64,000 nt of DNA, from the NCBI RefSeq assembly GCF_030403435.1, contig NZ_JAUEPH010000005.1, positions 186,001-250,000 on the forward strand. Reading direction: 5' to 3'. This stretch comes from Algoriphagus sediminis (GTDB lineage: Bacteria; Bacteroidota; Bacteroidia; Cytophagales; Cyclobacteriaceae). The notes beneath the pieces are model-generated. The model worked only from the letters and a program-made list of their open reading frames with translations, was not told where the DNA came from and made no database searches. Shown here in pieces: positions 15,820 to 24,704 of this stretch; within the stretch, counting starts at the first letter, position 1, and each line of letters opens with the position of its first letter. A program made the translations under genes and the position numbers.

Positions 15820-17289
15820 TTATCCTCTCAATGCTTGACCGGGTTCTTCTTTTGTTGGTTTAATTCTAAGAGTAGCCAAGGAGGCGATGAGCAAAAGTCC
15901 TCCGGCAAAGCCAATAGCGAGACCGGGATCATTTTGAAGGAAAGACTTGGAAATGTATCCGAAAGTGAGCGTTTGCAAAATCATAGGGATCACGATCATC
16001 ATATTAATCACACCCATGTAGACCCCATATCTTTCCTTTGGAATATCATTGACCACAATGAGATATGGAACTCCCATCATACTTGCCCAAGCTATTCCAA
16101 AACCTGTCATTGGGGCAAACAATAAGTATTTGTCTTCAATAAATGGAAAGGCCAATAGTCCAATACCTGCTAGAATAAGACAGACAAAATGAACATTTTT
16201 TGGTCCGAACCGATTTGCCATCCGTGCCAGATAGAAGGCTGAAAGAAAGGTCACAATATTATACCAACCATTCACCAGACCTGTCCAACCTACTGCTTCT
16301 TCATACAAGGTCGGGTTATCAGATGGACTGGTATTCCATACGGATTGAGCGATACTTTTTGCTGCATTTTGCCAATAGCAGAATAAGGCATACCACTGGA
16401 AAAGATAAACCAAGGATAGCTGCCACATGACTTTGGGCATCTCAGTAATCGCCTCGACAATCTCAAGATTTTGAGCAAAAAGTACTTTTGCCGTAGGGTG
16501 ATCCTCAGCCCATTTAATGGTTTTTGGTATGACCTTTCGATCAAAAATCGATGGGATCAGAAGCAAGGCCAGAATAGTGTATGCGAATAGTGAGGTGAAG
16601 ATGGATAGGAAGAACTGAATGGCGGGATGTGGCAGTCCTCTATTTCTTTCCTTTAGCTTTTCCAATTCCTCAGGTGAAGGAGGGTATTCTGGGGTTTTAC
16701 TTATGCTCCATAGCACCGAACCAATCGAACAGACGGTTCCGAGAAAAAAAGATGCGTAAACCCAATAGGGGAGTGAGCCGAGGGTTCCTGGAATATATTT
16801 TTGGAACACGAATAAGGAGACATTGGCCAGTGTGATGCCCAAACCAGTGAAAAAAGACTGGGTCAGAAAACCTTTGCTGTACTGTTCGTCGGGAAGTACA
16901 TCCGCAATTAAAGCCCGGTAAGGCTCCATGGCAGTGTTATTTGCTGCATCTAGTACCCATAAAAGTCCCGCCGCCATCCATAAAGAACTGCTAAATGGGT
17001 AAAAGAAAAGGCAGATGCTGCAGAAGAGCGCTCCGATAAAGAAAAATGGTTTTCTTCTGCCAAAGCGATCACTCCAGGTACTGTCACTTAAGGCTCCTAT
17101 GATGGGTTGGATTAAGAGGCCGGTCATGGGACCCGCCAAATTTAAAATCGGAATCTCATCCGGAGCGGCACCGAGCATGTCATAGATTGGATTGACGGCA
17201 CTTTGCTGAAGCCCAAAGCTGTATTGAATCCCAAAAAAACCAACGTTCATGTTGATTATTTGGGTAAATGAGAGTTTGACTTTTGACAT
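15820..17289 (-). CDS. MFS sugar transporter (GPH / sucrose-maltose type)
   Basis: Inner-membrane carrier of 489 residues with about 12 hydrophobic helices. The N-terminal half shows GFFGIQYSFGLQQSAVNPIY and DSTWSDRFGRRKPFFFIGAL (the RxGRRKP loop of SLC45-like sucrose and maltose carriers). First gene of the pair with the amylosucrase-like enzyme, implying that uptake and intracellular cleavage of sucrose or a related alpha-glucoside are coupled. Probably controlled by the neighbouring LacI regulator. Confidence 0.85.
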   Translation of the reverse strand: MSKVKLSFTQIINMNVGFFGIQYSFGLQQSAVNPIYDMLGAAPDEIPILNLAGPMTGLLIQPIIGALSDSTWSDRFGRRKPFFFIGALFCSICLFFYPFSSSLWMAAGLLWVLDAANNTAMEPYRALIADVLPDEQYSKGFLTQSFFTGLGITLANVSLFVFQKYIPGTLGSLPYWVYASFFLGTVCSIGSVLWSISKTPEYPPSPEELEKLKERNRGLPHPAIQFFLSIFTSLFAYTILALLLIPSIFDRKVIPKTIKWAEDHPTAKVLFAQNLEIVEAITEMPKVMWQLSLVYLFQWYALFCYWQNAAKSIAQSVWNTSPSDNPTLYEEAVGWTGLVNGWYNIVTFLSAFYLARMANRFGPKNVHFVCLILAGIGLLAFPFIEDKYLLFAPMTGFGIAWASMMGVPYLIVVNDIPKERYGVYMGVINMMIVIPMILQTLTFGYISKSFLQNDPGLAIGFAGGLLLIASLATLRIKPTKEEPGQALRG

Positions 17290-17304
17290 TAAAGTAGGAG
17301 TATT

Positions 17305-17359
17305 TTGGGCAAGGAAAATGAGATATCAAGTCATGAAATCTCAAAACAATATTGGGCAA
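17305..17359 (-). promoter_or_regulatory. Candidate operator pair upstream of the sugar carrier
   Basis: The near-palindromic octamer TTGGGCAA occurs twice (17305-17312 and 17352-17359), each in an A/T-rich setting, 16 and 63 bases upstream of the transporter start. Spacing of 47 bases would suit two regulator dimers. The link to the LacI-family protein is inferred. Confidence 0.3.
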
Positions 17360-17490
17360 AATACAAAGTTTACTCTAGGGTCAAAGGCCCTTCAGGTAGA
17401 GTTTGAAGGAGTTTTTTTTGGAAATCGTTTGAAATTCCGGGTTAGTAAAAAGTTTTTTTAATCGGCGATGAAATCTTCCAGATCAGGTCA

Positions 17491-17523
17491 AAAAAAATAC
17501 CCCGGTTTGGCGGGGTATTTTTA
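17491..17523 (-). terminator. Intrinsic terminator after the PEGA-repeat gene
   Basis: AAATACCCCG (17495-17504) pairs with CGGGGTATTT (17511-17520), loop GTTTGG, and ends in a T run on the minus strand. It begins 2 bases past the stop at 17526. Confidence 0.88.
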
Positions 17524-17525
17524 GA

Positions 17526-18857
17526 TTATTGAAGTCTGGCTTGAATTTCTTGGATCAGGCCTTCATACCTTTTAAGTATTCGTTCCCAATCTTCGAACTT
17601 CTCGTCATCTTTGACTGTCACCTGATTTTGTCCGTCAAGGAAAGCTTCTTGGCTGATCAGTTTGACTGAATAGGCTAGCTGGTCTGAATTTCCACCACTA
17701 CTTACGATTACTCTTGTTCGGATAATGGAAGATTGGAAATTTTCTACCTGCCAGGAAGTTGTAAGATATCCAGTATTGAAGTCTACGGTCTCCAGAATAT
17801 CAAAGTATCGGGTCACTATAGAACTTAAAATTCTCCAAGCCTCTTCAGCTGAAAAATCTGTGTTAACAGGAACAGTGATCCGAACATTGGCAAGATCGGA
17901 AGATACCGAAGAAGAGTAGGCCTCATCTATTGCCATTTCTATAAAATCAGTTGAGGGTGGTTCCTGCATATTGTCCTGATTACAATAATTTTTCACGTAT
18001 CGGATATATCCTTCTTTGGAAATTCTTACCTCAACGCAAGCGTTCTTTGGTACCTTCAAGTCGTAAGAACCAACACCTACTCGCTTACCTGCGATTTCAA
18101 TTGCGGCATCATCTGGCTGAGAAGTGATTTGAACCAATCGATCTTCAAGTCTTGCGGATTCTCTGATGGGTGGTTCTGGATCCGTATCAGGTTTATTACA
18201 AAATACCTTGGTGTATTCTACAAAACCATCCTTAGTGACATTTACGGTTACGCAATCACCTAGTGGTACTCTCACATCTTGATTCCCTTTCCCAACTGTG
18301 ACACCATTTACAGATACATTTCCATCTGCTGGGATTACTTCTAGCCGAACTTGTCTATCCTTTAATTCGAAATAATCTTTGACCGGAGGGGTTTCACGAT
18401 CTGGGGAGTTGTAGTAGGTTTTGGATTCAGGTGCGAATCCTGGTTTTCTGATTTCTACATTTAAAAACCTTCCTTTTCCTACTATCAGGTTGATTTGCTT
18501 AGAACCTACCATTCGGCCGTCCACATAGATTTCGGCATCGTAAGGTTCAGTGGTTATTTCCACCATTCTATTCTCCAGGGAAACCGTTTGGGTTTTATCC
18601 CATTTTATGGATTTCGGGTATTCTTTTATTACAGGCTCATAACCCGTTTTTGCTACCATAATCCTGTTTCGGCTGTTTTTATCCAGTTTCAATTCGATCA
18701 CACCGGTACCTATTTCTGCTACTGGAGAATTATCTAAATCATTCAGCATGTAAAATTTTGCATCCGAATGATTAGCAGTAATGGTAAGTTTTTGAGAGAA
18801 AGTGGTAAGGGCGATTGAAAATAAAAATAGGGTAATCAGTAAAGATTTAAGTTTCAT
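17526..18857 (-). CDS. PEGA-repeat exported protein
   Basis: 443-residue protein with a signal peptide (MKLKSLLITLFLFSIALTTFS). Several successive PEGA-like units follow, recognisable by repeats such as ITTEPYDAEIYVDGRMVG, LEVIPADGNVSVNGVTVG and ITSQPDDAAIEIAGKRVG, each followed by a stretch such as VTVNVTKDGFVEYTKVFCN. The last ~130 residues (from SSSVSSDLANVRITVPVNTD) form a different domain. PEGA units are typical of surface or periplasmic proteins. Each repeat of the DGF..YxKxxCN type carries one cysteine. Function unknown. It has its own terminator. Confidence 0.75.
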   Translation of the reverse strand: MKLKSLLITLFLFSIALTTFSQKLTITANHSDAKFYMLNDLDNSPVAEIGTGVIELKLDKNSRNRIMVAKTGYEPVIKEYPKSIKWDKTQTVSLENRMVEITTEPYDAEIYVDGRMVGSKQINLIVGKGRFLNVEIRKPGFAPESKTYYNSPDRETPPVKDYFELKDRQVRLEVIPADGNVSVNGVTVGKGNQDVRVPLGDCVTVNVTKDGFVEYTKVFCNKPDTDPEPPIRESARLEDRLVQITSQPDDAAIEIAGKRVGVGSYDLKVPKNACVEVRISKEGYIRYVKNYCNQDNMQEPPSTDFIEMAIDEAYSSSVSSDLANVRITVPVNTDFSAEEAWRILSSIVTRYFDILETVDFNTGYLTTSWQVENFQSSIIRTRVIVSSGGNSDQLAYSVKLISQEAFLDGQNQVTVKDDEKFEDWERILKRYEGLIQEIQARLQ

Positions 18858-19060
18858 AAAGACTCGGTTGGTGATTAACAGGTCGCAAAAAAATCAATAA
18901 GAATAACTTATGCAATTAATTGAGGAATAGAATGATTAGCCTTTCCAGGCGCTTTTGTAAAATCAGAGTCAGTTTTGACCCATCACTTTTTTAAAATCTT
19001 CTTCAATAATTTTTTTAGAAAATTCTTAGCTTCTTCAAAAATCTCTGATCCTATTTAAAT

Positions 19061-20128
19061 ATGAAATTCATCAGTGTCCTTAAGTCAGAATTCAGAAAAT
19101 CAAGAAAGAAACGATGGAACAGGTTATTTGATTTACCTCATTATCGTAAGACTGAATTAATATTAGCCACATTAAGGGCAAATGGAAAGGAACTGACCCC
19201 GGTACAAAACTTTCAATGTCAGGAATATGCAAAAGAGGTTTTGGGATCAGTAGCTTTTGCTGGCTGGTTGAAAGTTTATACCGCGTTTCAAGGAGAATTT
19301 AAGGAGGGATGGATTCCAGATAATTATATTGGCAGAGTGGTGGGGCCGGCTGTAAATGGCGAATTGGAGGGACTTGCCCAGTATAAGACTTTGACTAGAC
19401 GAATAATTAACTCGGATTCCATTCCAGACCTGGCATATTCTGTTAATGGTTCTTGGATAGATACAGATGGAAGACCTCTGAGATTGGCACAGGTTTATGA
19501 GTTATGTTTTGATCAATTTTCTGAGGTCTATTTAAAGGGGGATTTCACTTTTCAAGGTCTTGGGATAACAAAATCAACTAAGACAGAATTTGAAAATTTA
19601 AAGTTTAGCGAATTAGGTGACTTTGTGATTCAAGCACCCATCTATCAACACACATTTTTTGATAAACTGAGTCCAAATGCAGTCGCAACTATTCGAGTAA
19701 CTACGGTAAAACCATTTGGTAAGCTTGCCGAAACTAGGTTATGCGGCCTCAGAATAGGCAGAGAATCTGAAAAATTTATTCAAAGTCAGAAGGCCTTACG
19801 AGTTCCAGTTTACACCCAAACAGGAAAGCTATTTTACTGTGCAATTTCTCCCAAATGGGAGACTTTCGAGAGACATCCCTCAACGGATACTCGCCTTGAA
19901 GGACTAGTCATACCGAAGTTTGAGGAAATGAAAAGGTTTTGTGAGAATTTACACAATGGAATTCCCCATTTAGAGCTCATAGGATGGGATGTAGCTTTGG
20001 ATAAAAATGAAGAAATAAAGATCATGGAATGGAATACTGGCCATCCTGGAATCGTCTTCTCCGAATCAACTACCGGCCCCCATTTCAAGGATTTAGGTTG
20101 GGAGGATCTTTGGAAGGAAAAGACTTAA
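19061..20128 (+). CDS. ATP-grasp protein, sugar-transfer-associated type
   Basis: 355 residues resembling the ATP-grasp family often found near polysaccharide genes (sugar-transfer associated ATP-grasp). Seen: VYLKGDFTFQGLGI and FVIQAPIYQH (nucleotide-binding lysine and acid region), ATIRVTTVKPFG, then ERHPSTDTRLEGLVIPKF and the C-terminal IGWDVALDKNEEIKIMEWNT with metal-binding Glu/Asn, followed by HPGIVFSE. No sugar-biosynthesis cluster lies beside it; its flanks are a PEGA gene and a dipeptidase. The reaction is unknown; ATP-dependent carboxylate-amine ligation is family knowledge only. Confidence 0.7.
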   Translation: MKFISVLKSEFRKSRKKRWNRLFDLPHYRKTELILATLRANGKELTPVQNFQCQEYAKEVLGSVAFAGWLKVYTAFQGEFKEGWIPDNYIGRVVGPAVNGELEGLAQYKTLTRRIINSDSIPDLAYSVNGSWIDTDGRPLRLAQVYELCFDQFSEVYLKGDFTFQGLGITKSTKTEFENLKFSELGDFVIQAPIYQHTFFDKLSPNAVATIRVTTVKPFGKLAETRLCGLRIGRESEKFIQSQKALRVPVYTQTGKLFYCAISPKWETFERHPSTDTRLEGLVIPKFEEMKRFCENLHNGIPHLELIGWDVALDKNEEIKIMEWNTGHPGIVFSESTTGPHFKDLGWEDLWKEKT

Positions 20129-20146
20129 CCCTGTATAGCCCATATT

Positions 20147-21220
20147 TTATTTATGCCAGACCTTCCTTAGATAGCGAAGCCAATTTCCACTCATGACCTT
20201 CTGAATATCCTCATCTGAGTAGCCTCGCCTTTTAAGCAGTTCAGGAATGGTTTTGAGATTGGCTATAGAACTAAGATCATGCGGTGCCTGCTCAGAGCCA
20301 AACCCTCCGTCTAAATCTGATCCTATTCCGATATGATCAGCATTTCCTGCTATCTGACAGATATGATCAAGATGGTCAATCACCGTTTCCAGTGTGACAT
20401 TCCTTTCCTGAGGGGTAGATTTCCCTCGAACCCAATCAGGACTTAGCATCCATGCATCCATGGCTCCACCTATAACGGCTCCACGATCGATTAGTGCCTT
20501 GATCATCTCATCTGAAAACTGTCGATTATGATTCACCAAGGACCGGCAGTTGTTATGACTAGCCCAGACTGGTCCTTTGAAAATTTCCAGTGCATCCCAG
20601 AAGGCCTTATCGCATAAATGAGTGGCATCCAAAATAATTCCTAATTCCTCCATTTTGCGAAGCAACTCTCTTCCTTGTTTGGTAAGAGGTGCAGAAGCAT
20701 TAGTGCCGTAAGCATACCTTCCTGGGCCATAATGAGCTGGGCCTAGAGCTCGGAGTCCATATTCCCAGGCTTTATCCAAGTAATCAAGATTAACAATAGA
20801 ATCTGCTCCCTCAAGTGATAGAATGAAACCTATAGGTTTCTTTGTAGTAATCGAAGTCTCTGACCAATCGCTTAGATGGTTTTCTAAACCTTTCAGATTC
20901 TTGATTTGCCGCATTTCACCAGCCTCCTCCATCGCCTTATACCATGCAAATTGGCCTTGGGTTTGAGCCCAGGCCTGCTCAGGAGAATGCCATCCAGGAA
21001 GAGAACTTTCAGGACTCACGAACCGGGCGATTTGTGTGGCTACCACAAGCCCAATGTTCCCTTTGCGAAGCTCAGGAAGAGACACCAAAGCATTACCCCG
21101 ATCGGGCTTATCCGAAAGACCTTGCTCTCTGGCATTTATCTCTTCAATAGGTTTGGTTAAATCCCTGTTCCATTCTAGGGCATTCATGCTGAGGTCCAGG
21201 TGGGCGTCTATGGTAAACAT
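20147..21220 (-). CDS. Membrane dipeptidase (peptidase M19)
   Basis: Zinc dipeptidase of the renal dipeptidase family, 357 residues. Metal and catalytic features seen: DAHLD (HxD), LEGADSI, LDATHLCDKAFWDAL, ASHNNCRSLVNHNRQ and GIGSDLDGGFG. No signal peptide is apparent, so it may be cytoplasmic. Last gene of the pdxJ-hydrolase-crtY-methylase-dipeptidase run, 1 base from the methylase. Converges on the ATP-grasp gene with an 18-base gap and no visible terminator. Confidence 0.9.
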   Translation of the reverse strand: MFTIDAHLDLSMNALEWNRDLTKPIEEINAREQGLSDKPDRGNALVSLPELRKGNIGLVVATQIARFVSPESSLPGWHSPEQAWAQTQGQFAWYKAMEEAGEMRQIKNLKGLENHLSDWSETSITTKKPIGFILSLEGADSIVNLDYLDKAWEYGLRALGPAHYGPGRYAYGTNASAPLTKQGRELLRKMEELGIILDATHLCDKAFWDALEIFKGPVWASHNNCRSLVNHNRQFSDEMIKALIDRGAVIGGAMDAWMLSPDWVRGKSTPQERNVTLETVIDHLDHICQIAGNADHIGIGSDLDGGFGSEQAPHDLSSIANLKTIPELLKRRGYSDEDIQKVMSGNWLRYLRKVWHK

Positions 21221-21221
21221 G

Positions 21222-21932
21222 TTAAAAGCTTTGGAGGATGAAAACTGTGGGGATTTTGTGAAGATCTATTGGGCTCTTTTTCCAAGCGGCTATGGTTTTG
21301 GTTTGAATCAGTTCGTCCGACCCTGTGATATTTTTTGCGATGCAAAGCTTGGTCCCTGGATTAAGGGTGTTTGATAAATCTTTGAGAAGCTGATTATTTC
21401 TAAAAGGAGTTTCCATGAAGATTTGGGATCGGCTTTCCTTTGCCGATTCATTCTCAAGACTTTTGATCTTGCTAGCTCTTTCTCTTTTATCAATCGGCAG
21501 GTAGCCATGAAAAGCAAAGGACTGTCCTGAAAAACCTGAAGCCATCAAGGCCATAAACATGGAACTTGGACCGGAAAGCGGGACAACTTGAATTCCCTTT
21601 TGATGGGCATATTCGACAGCTAAGGCTCCTGGATCAGCAATCCCTGGACATCCGGCTTCAGAAATCACCCCAATATCCGCTCCATTGAATAAAGGTTGCA
21701 TCAGGCGATTTATAGACTCAGGGCTAGAATGTTTATCTAGAATTTCCATGTGTAATTCCTCGATCTTCACCCCAAGTTTTAGGCTGCTGATATATCGCCT
21801 GCTGGTTCTCAGGTTTTCCACCAAAAAGACTTTAGTGTTTGTAATGACTTCTCTGATTTGCGGGGAGATCACTTGGTCTGCAGTATTTTCTGCAAGAACA
21901 TTCGGAATAAGATAAAGCTTTCCTAAAGGCAT
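21222..21932 (-). CDS. RsmI-like tetrapyrrole-methylase-family SAM methyltransferase (short form)
   Basis: 236-residue protein of the tetrapyrrole methylase (RsmI-type) fold. Visible: LYLIPNVLAEN at the start, ENLRTSRRYIS, the SEAGCPGIADPGALAVEYAH motif and VPLSGPSSMFMALMASG. RsmI methylates the ribose of C1402 in 16S rRNA and is usually about 270-290 residues with a C-terminal extension; this one lacks that extension. A sibling class of shorter SAM methyltransferases occurs in Bacteroidota, so the exact substrate is uncertain. Overlaps no neighbour; 1 base from the dipeptidase gene. Confidence 0.78.
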   Translation of the reverse strand: MPLGKLYLIPNVLAENTADQVISPQIREVITNTKVFLVENLRTSRRYISSLKLGVKIEELHMEILDKHSSPESINRLMQPLFNGADIGVISEAGCPGIADPGALAVEYAHQKGIQVVPLSGPSSMFMALMASGFSGQSFAFHGYLPIDKRERASKIKSLENESAKESRSQIFMETPFRNNQLLKDLSNTLNPGTKLCIAKNITGSDELIQTKTIAAWKKSPIDLHKIPTVFILQSF

Positions 21933-21973
21933 AAGCGGAAGTTAGAAAAGTAATCCGAATAATAGAAAAAGAA

Positions 21974-23128
21974 CTATTTGATCAGCTGCTTCAACCCGGA
22001 ACTTGCAAAAGTATAAGGTGGTAGGCTATGTCTGATTTTAAATTCTTCTAATGAGGAACTTTCATTAGCCAGAAAGGCCATGACGGACTCTGGGTTAACT
22101 TTAGTGAAAAGCTTGGTGAAAATATCTCTTCCCTCCATTTTCTTCCTAAGTAGTACATCTAGAAGAGTACGATCGTACCAATCATACATTTTATCCTCGA
22201 AGTTTTTTTCAATGAGAGGGGGTTTTCCTTCAAGCAGATTTTTAACGAGTTTTTCCAGGTGTTTTTGAACGAAATAGAAAGTATAACCTGTACTCGCCTT
22301 CGTAAATCCGCCGGCGGTCCCAATGTTTATAATTTTGTCATTTAGCCCCTCTGACCTGTCGAATTTTGCGAGAGACATAGGGATTACACCAAATTCGTCA
22401 TGGGCGATCGCATATTTGGAGATTCCCAACTTGTTTTCGATGTAATCTTGAAGCTCCTTTTTATACTCTTCCTTTTCTAGAACTTCCTCAGTAAAGAGCG
22501 TGTATTCTACCAAAGCCTCGGTTTCACTAGTAGGAAGCACATACATGAAAGTGGTACCATGAGTCTGCTTCAATGTAAAATCCATTAAGGTTGCTTTGGA
22601 GGGATCAAAAGTCGGTTTGTCTGTTTTGATCTTCCATCCCATGAAATGTTGGAGAAGGGAGTTTTGAGGATTGATGTCAGGGTAGAAAAGTGGAGTAGAA
22701 TTAAAGATATAATCTCCCTCAAAATCCCCTTCGGTTGTTTTGATAATTCCCTTTTCACCTTCCTCAGTTATTTCATTTATGTCGCATTGCAAGAAGGTCA
22801 CGTTCTTAGCTTTTTTAGCAAAATCAAGCACATGGGAATAAAACTGGTCACCCAGAATCATCTTGTATTTATACTCCTTCATTTTGAAGGTTTGGGCCAC
22901 GTTAGGAGCATAATAGCTCAAAGTATCCCAGGAGTAATGAACTATAGGTTCAAAGGTTCCATGGCCTTTTTCCCAAAAACACCATGTGCGATCATTTTTT
23001 GTTTTTTTCTCTGAATCAACAACTAGAATTCTCTTTTCCCTAAGCGGTTTAGCATGGAGAAGCCTATACAATAAGCTCAGGCCCGCCAGACCTGATCCTG
23101 CTATGATATAGTCGTATGATTTCTCCAT
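21974..23128 (-). CDS. crtY: Lycopene beta-cyclase
   Basis: FAD-dependent enzyme that closes beta rings on lycopene in carotenoid synthesis. 384 residues; N-terminal dinucleotide site YIIAGSGLAGLSLLYRLL, the cyclase signature DRTWCFWEKG and, later, GTAGGFTKASTGYTFYFVQK are clear. No phytoene synthase or desaturase is in the window, so the carotenoid genes are dispersed. Sits in a housekeeping operon downstream of an alpha/beta hydrolase with 13 bases of spacing. Confidence 0.92.
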   Translation of the reverse strand: MEKSYDYIIAGSGLAGLSLLYRLLHAKPLREKRILVVDSEKKTKNDRTWCFWEKGHGTFEPIVHYSWDTLSYYAPNVAQTFKMKEYKYKMILGDQFYSHVLDFAKKAKNVTFLQCDINEITEEGEKGIIKTTEGDFEGDYIFNSTPLFYPDINPQNSLLQHFMGWKIKTDKPTFDPSKATLMDFTLKQTHGTTFMYVLPTSETEALVEYTLFTEEVLEKEEYKKELQDYIENKLGISKYAIAHDEFGVIPMSLAKFDRSEGLNDKIINIGTAGGFTKASTGYTFYFVQKHLEKLVKNLLEGKPPLIEKNFEDKMYDWYDRTLLDVLLRKKMEGRDIFTKLFTKVNPESVMAFLANESSSLEEFKIRHSLPPYTFASSGLKQLIK

Positions 23129-23141
23129 TTGATGTTTACTT

Positions 23142-23900
23142 TTAAAGCAGGAATTTTCGTATTTCTTCTATGACAGCTTTGGGTTGCTCCGCATGTAGCC
23201 AGTGTCCTGCATTTGCCACTTTGATCAATTGGTAATTTGGGAAGAAGGAATAGATATCCTCACAATCAGAATCCTTGATATAATCCGAATTTGCTCCAGC
23301 TAAGAATAACGTTTCTCCGAAAAATTGTTCATCACTTTCCAGTTTCTGGCCCACCTCTTCAATATTTTCAGTGATCACTGGAAGATTGATTTTCCAGATA
23401 AAACCATCAGAATCCCGGCCAAGGCTCTTCAAAAGAAATTGCCTAATTCCGGCCACGGGGATAAACTCGGCTAATTTTTCATCGGCTTCTTTTCTGGATT
23501 GGATTTCAGCTAAGTTTAGTGAATTCAGACCTTGCAGGATTTGCTCGTGATGAACTGGGTAATATCTCGGCGCGATATCCGCAACGATAAGTTTTTCAAC
23601 CCTTTCAGGGTGAGTCAAGGCAAAATTCATAGCCGTTTTACCTCCCATAGAATGGCCCATTAAAAAGATTTTATCCTCATCGATTTCACCAAGAAGTTCA
23701 TAAAGATCTTCTACCATTACCTGATAATTCCATTCATCAGATTTTGGAGAATCGCCATGGTTTCTTTGGTCTACCAAATACAAGGTGAAGTCTTCTTGTA
23801 GTTCCCTGGCTATCGAAAACCAATTGTCAGCAGAACCGAAAAGTCCATGTAGAATAACCAGAGGTGGCCCAGAGCCTGTCTTTTTATAGTTTAGTTTCAT
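23142..23900 (-). CDS. Alpha/beta hydrolase, YbfF-like esterase
   Basis: 252-residue alpha/beta-fold hydrolase. HGLFGSADNWFSIAREL is the oxyanion-hole region, LVDQRNHGDS follows, GHSMGGKTAM carries the nucleophile Ser, and the C-terminal NAGHWLHAEQP has the catalytic His. The pattern fits YbfF-type short acyl esterases. Substrate unknown. Located between pdxJ and crtY in one operon. Confidence 0.85.
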   Translation of the reverse strand: MKLNYKKTGSGPPLVILHGLFGSADNWFSIARELQEDFTLYLVDQRNHGDSPKSDEWNYQVMVEDLYELLGEIDEDKIFLMGHSMGGKTAMNFALTHPERVEKLIVADIAPRYYPVHHEQILQGLNSLNLAEIQSRKEADEKLAEFIPVAGIRQFLLKSLGRDSDGFIWKINLPVITENIEEVGQKLESDEQFFGETLFLAGANSDYIKDSDCEDIYSFFPNYQLIKVANAGHWLHAEQPKAVIEEIRKFLL

Positions 23901-23924
23901 GTTAAGTAGTTCACAATTTTCTCA

Positions 23925-24644
23925 CTATTCAGTGTCCAACTTCCTCCTGTACATCTGGATGGTATTCTCAAGTCCATAATATAGTGCATCACAAATGAGG
24001 GCATGACCAATAGATACTTCATCCAAAAAAGGAATTGACTTCTTTAAAAACTGAAGGTTGTGAAGATCTAAATCGTGACCTGCATTAAGTCCCAACCCGA
24101 TTTCTTTTGCCAAGTTTGATACCTCTACGTATGGCTTTACAGCTTGTTCTCTCTTCTGATGATAATTTGCAGCATAAGGTTCAGTGTATAATTCCACACG
24201 ATCAGTCCCTGTTTGTTTTGCCGGTTCGAAATATTTCACTTCGGGATTAATAAAGATAGAAACTCTGATTCCTTCCGATTGAAGCTCAGCAACCACATCT
24301 CGGAGTAGATGCTGATGTGTAATGGTATCCCAACCGGTATTAGACGTAAGCGCATCAGGCGGGTCTGGTACCAAAGTGGCTTGGGCAGGTTTCACCTTTT
24401 TCACCAAATCCAAGAATCGTTTATCAGGATACCCCTCAATGTTAAATTCAGTGGTCACAACCTCCGCCAGATCAAAAACATCCTGATGTCGAATATGTCT
24501 TTCATCAGGTCTTGGATGGACTGTGATTCCCTGAGCGCCGAAGCGTTCGCAATCTTTGGCAACTTGGACTACATTGGGATTATTTGCCCCACGGGCATTT
24601 CTGAGTGTGGCAATCTTATTAATATTTACGCTAAGCTTCGTCAT
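23925..24644 (-). CDS. pdxJ: Pyridoxine 5'-phosphate synthase
   Basis: Condenses 1-deoxyxylulose 5-phosphate with 3-amino-2-oxopropyl phosphate to make pyridoxine 5'-phosphate (vitamin B6). 239 residues; start [19 protein letters not shown] with the conserved [30 protein letters not shown] block, [12 protein letters not shown], and [12 protein letters not shown] near the C-terminus. First gene of the five-gene minus-strand operon. Confidence 0.96.
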   Translation of the reverse strand: MTKLSVNINKIATLRNARGANNPNVVQVAKDCERFGAQGITVHPRPDERHIRHQDVFDLAEVVTTEFNIEGYPDKRFLDLVKKVKPAQATLVPDPPDALTSNTGWDTITHQHLLRDVVAELQSEGIRVSIFINPEVKYFEPAKQTGTDRVELYTEPYAANYHQKREQAVKPYVEVSNLAKEIGLGLNAGHDLDLHNLQFLKKSIPFLDEVSIGHALICDALYYGLENTIQMYRRKLDTE

Positions 24645-24660
24645 ATCCGATTAGAAACGG

Positions 24661-24698
24661 TAATTTTGAATAGTAAACTATGGTATAATACAAACTTA
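24661..24698. promoter_or_regulatory. Facing -7 promoter elements of yqeY and pdxJ
   Basis: TAATTTTG (24661-24668, plus) lies 37 bases before the yqeY ATG, and TAAGTTTG (24691-24698, minus) lies 47 bases before the pdxJ ATG. Both fit TAnnTTTG. They point toward each other inside a 60-base divergent gap, so predicted start points would give transcripts that overlap at their 5' ends. No -33 TTG is evident for either. Confidence 0.4.
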
Positions 24699-24704
24699 AA
24701 ACGA

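Noticed and set aside
24309-24704. N-terminal extension of the YqeY gene back into pdxJ.
   Set aside because: The extension is antisense to pdxJ and shows no family sequence; the ATG at 24705 gives the normal YqeY N-terminus and lies after a promoter element.
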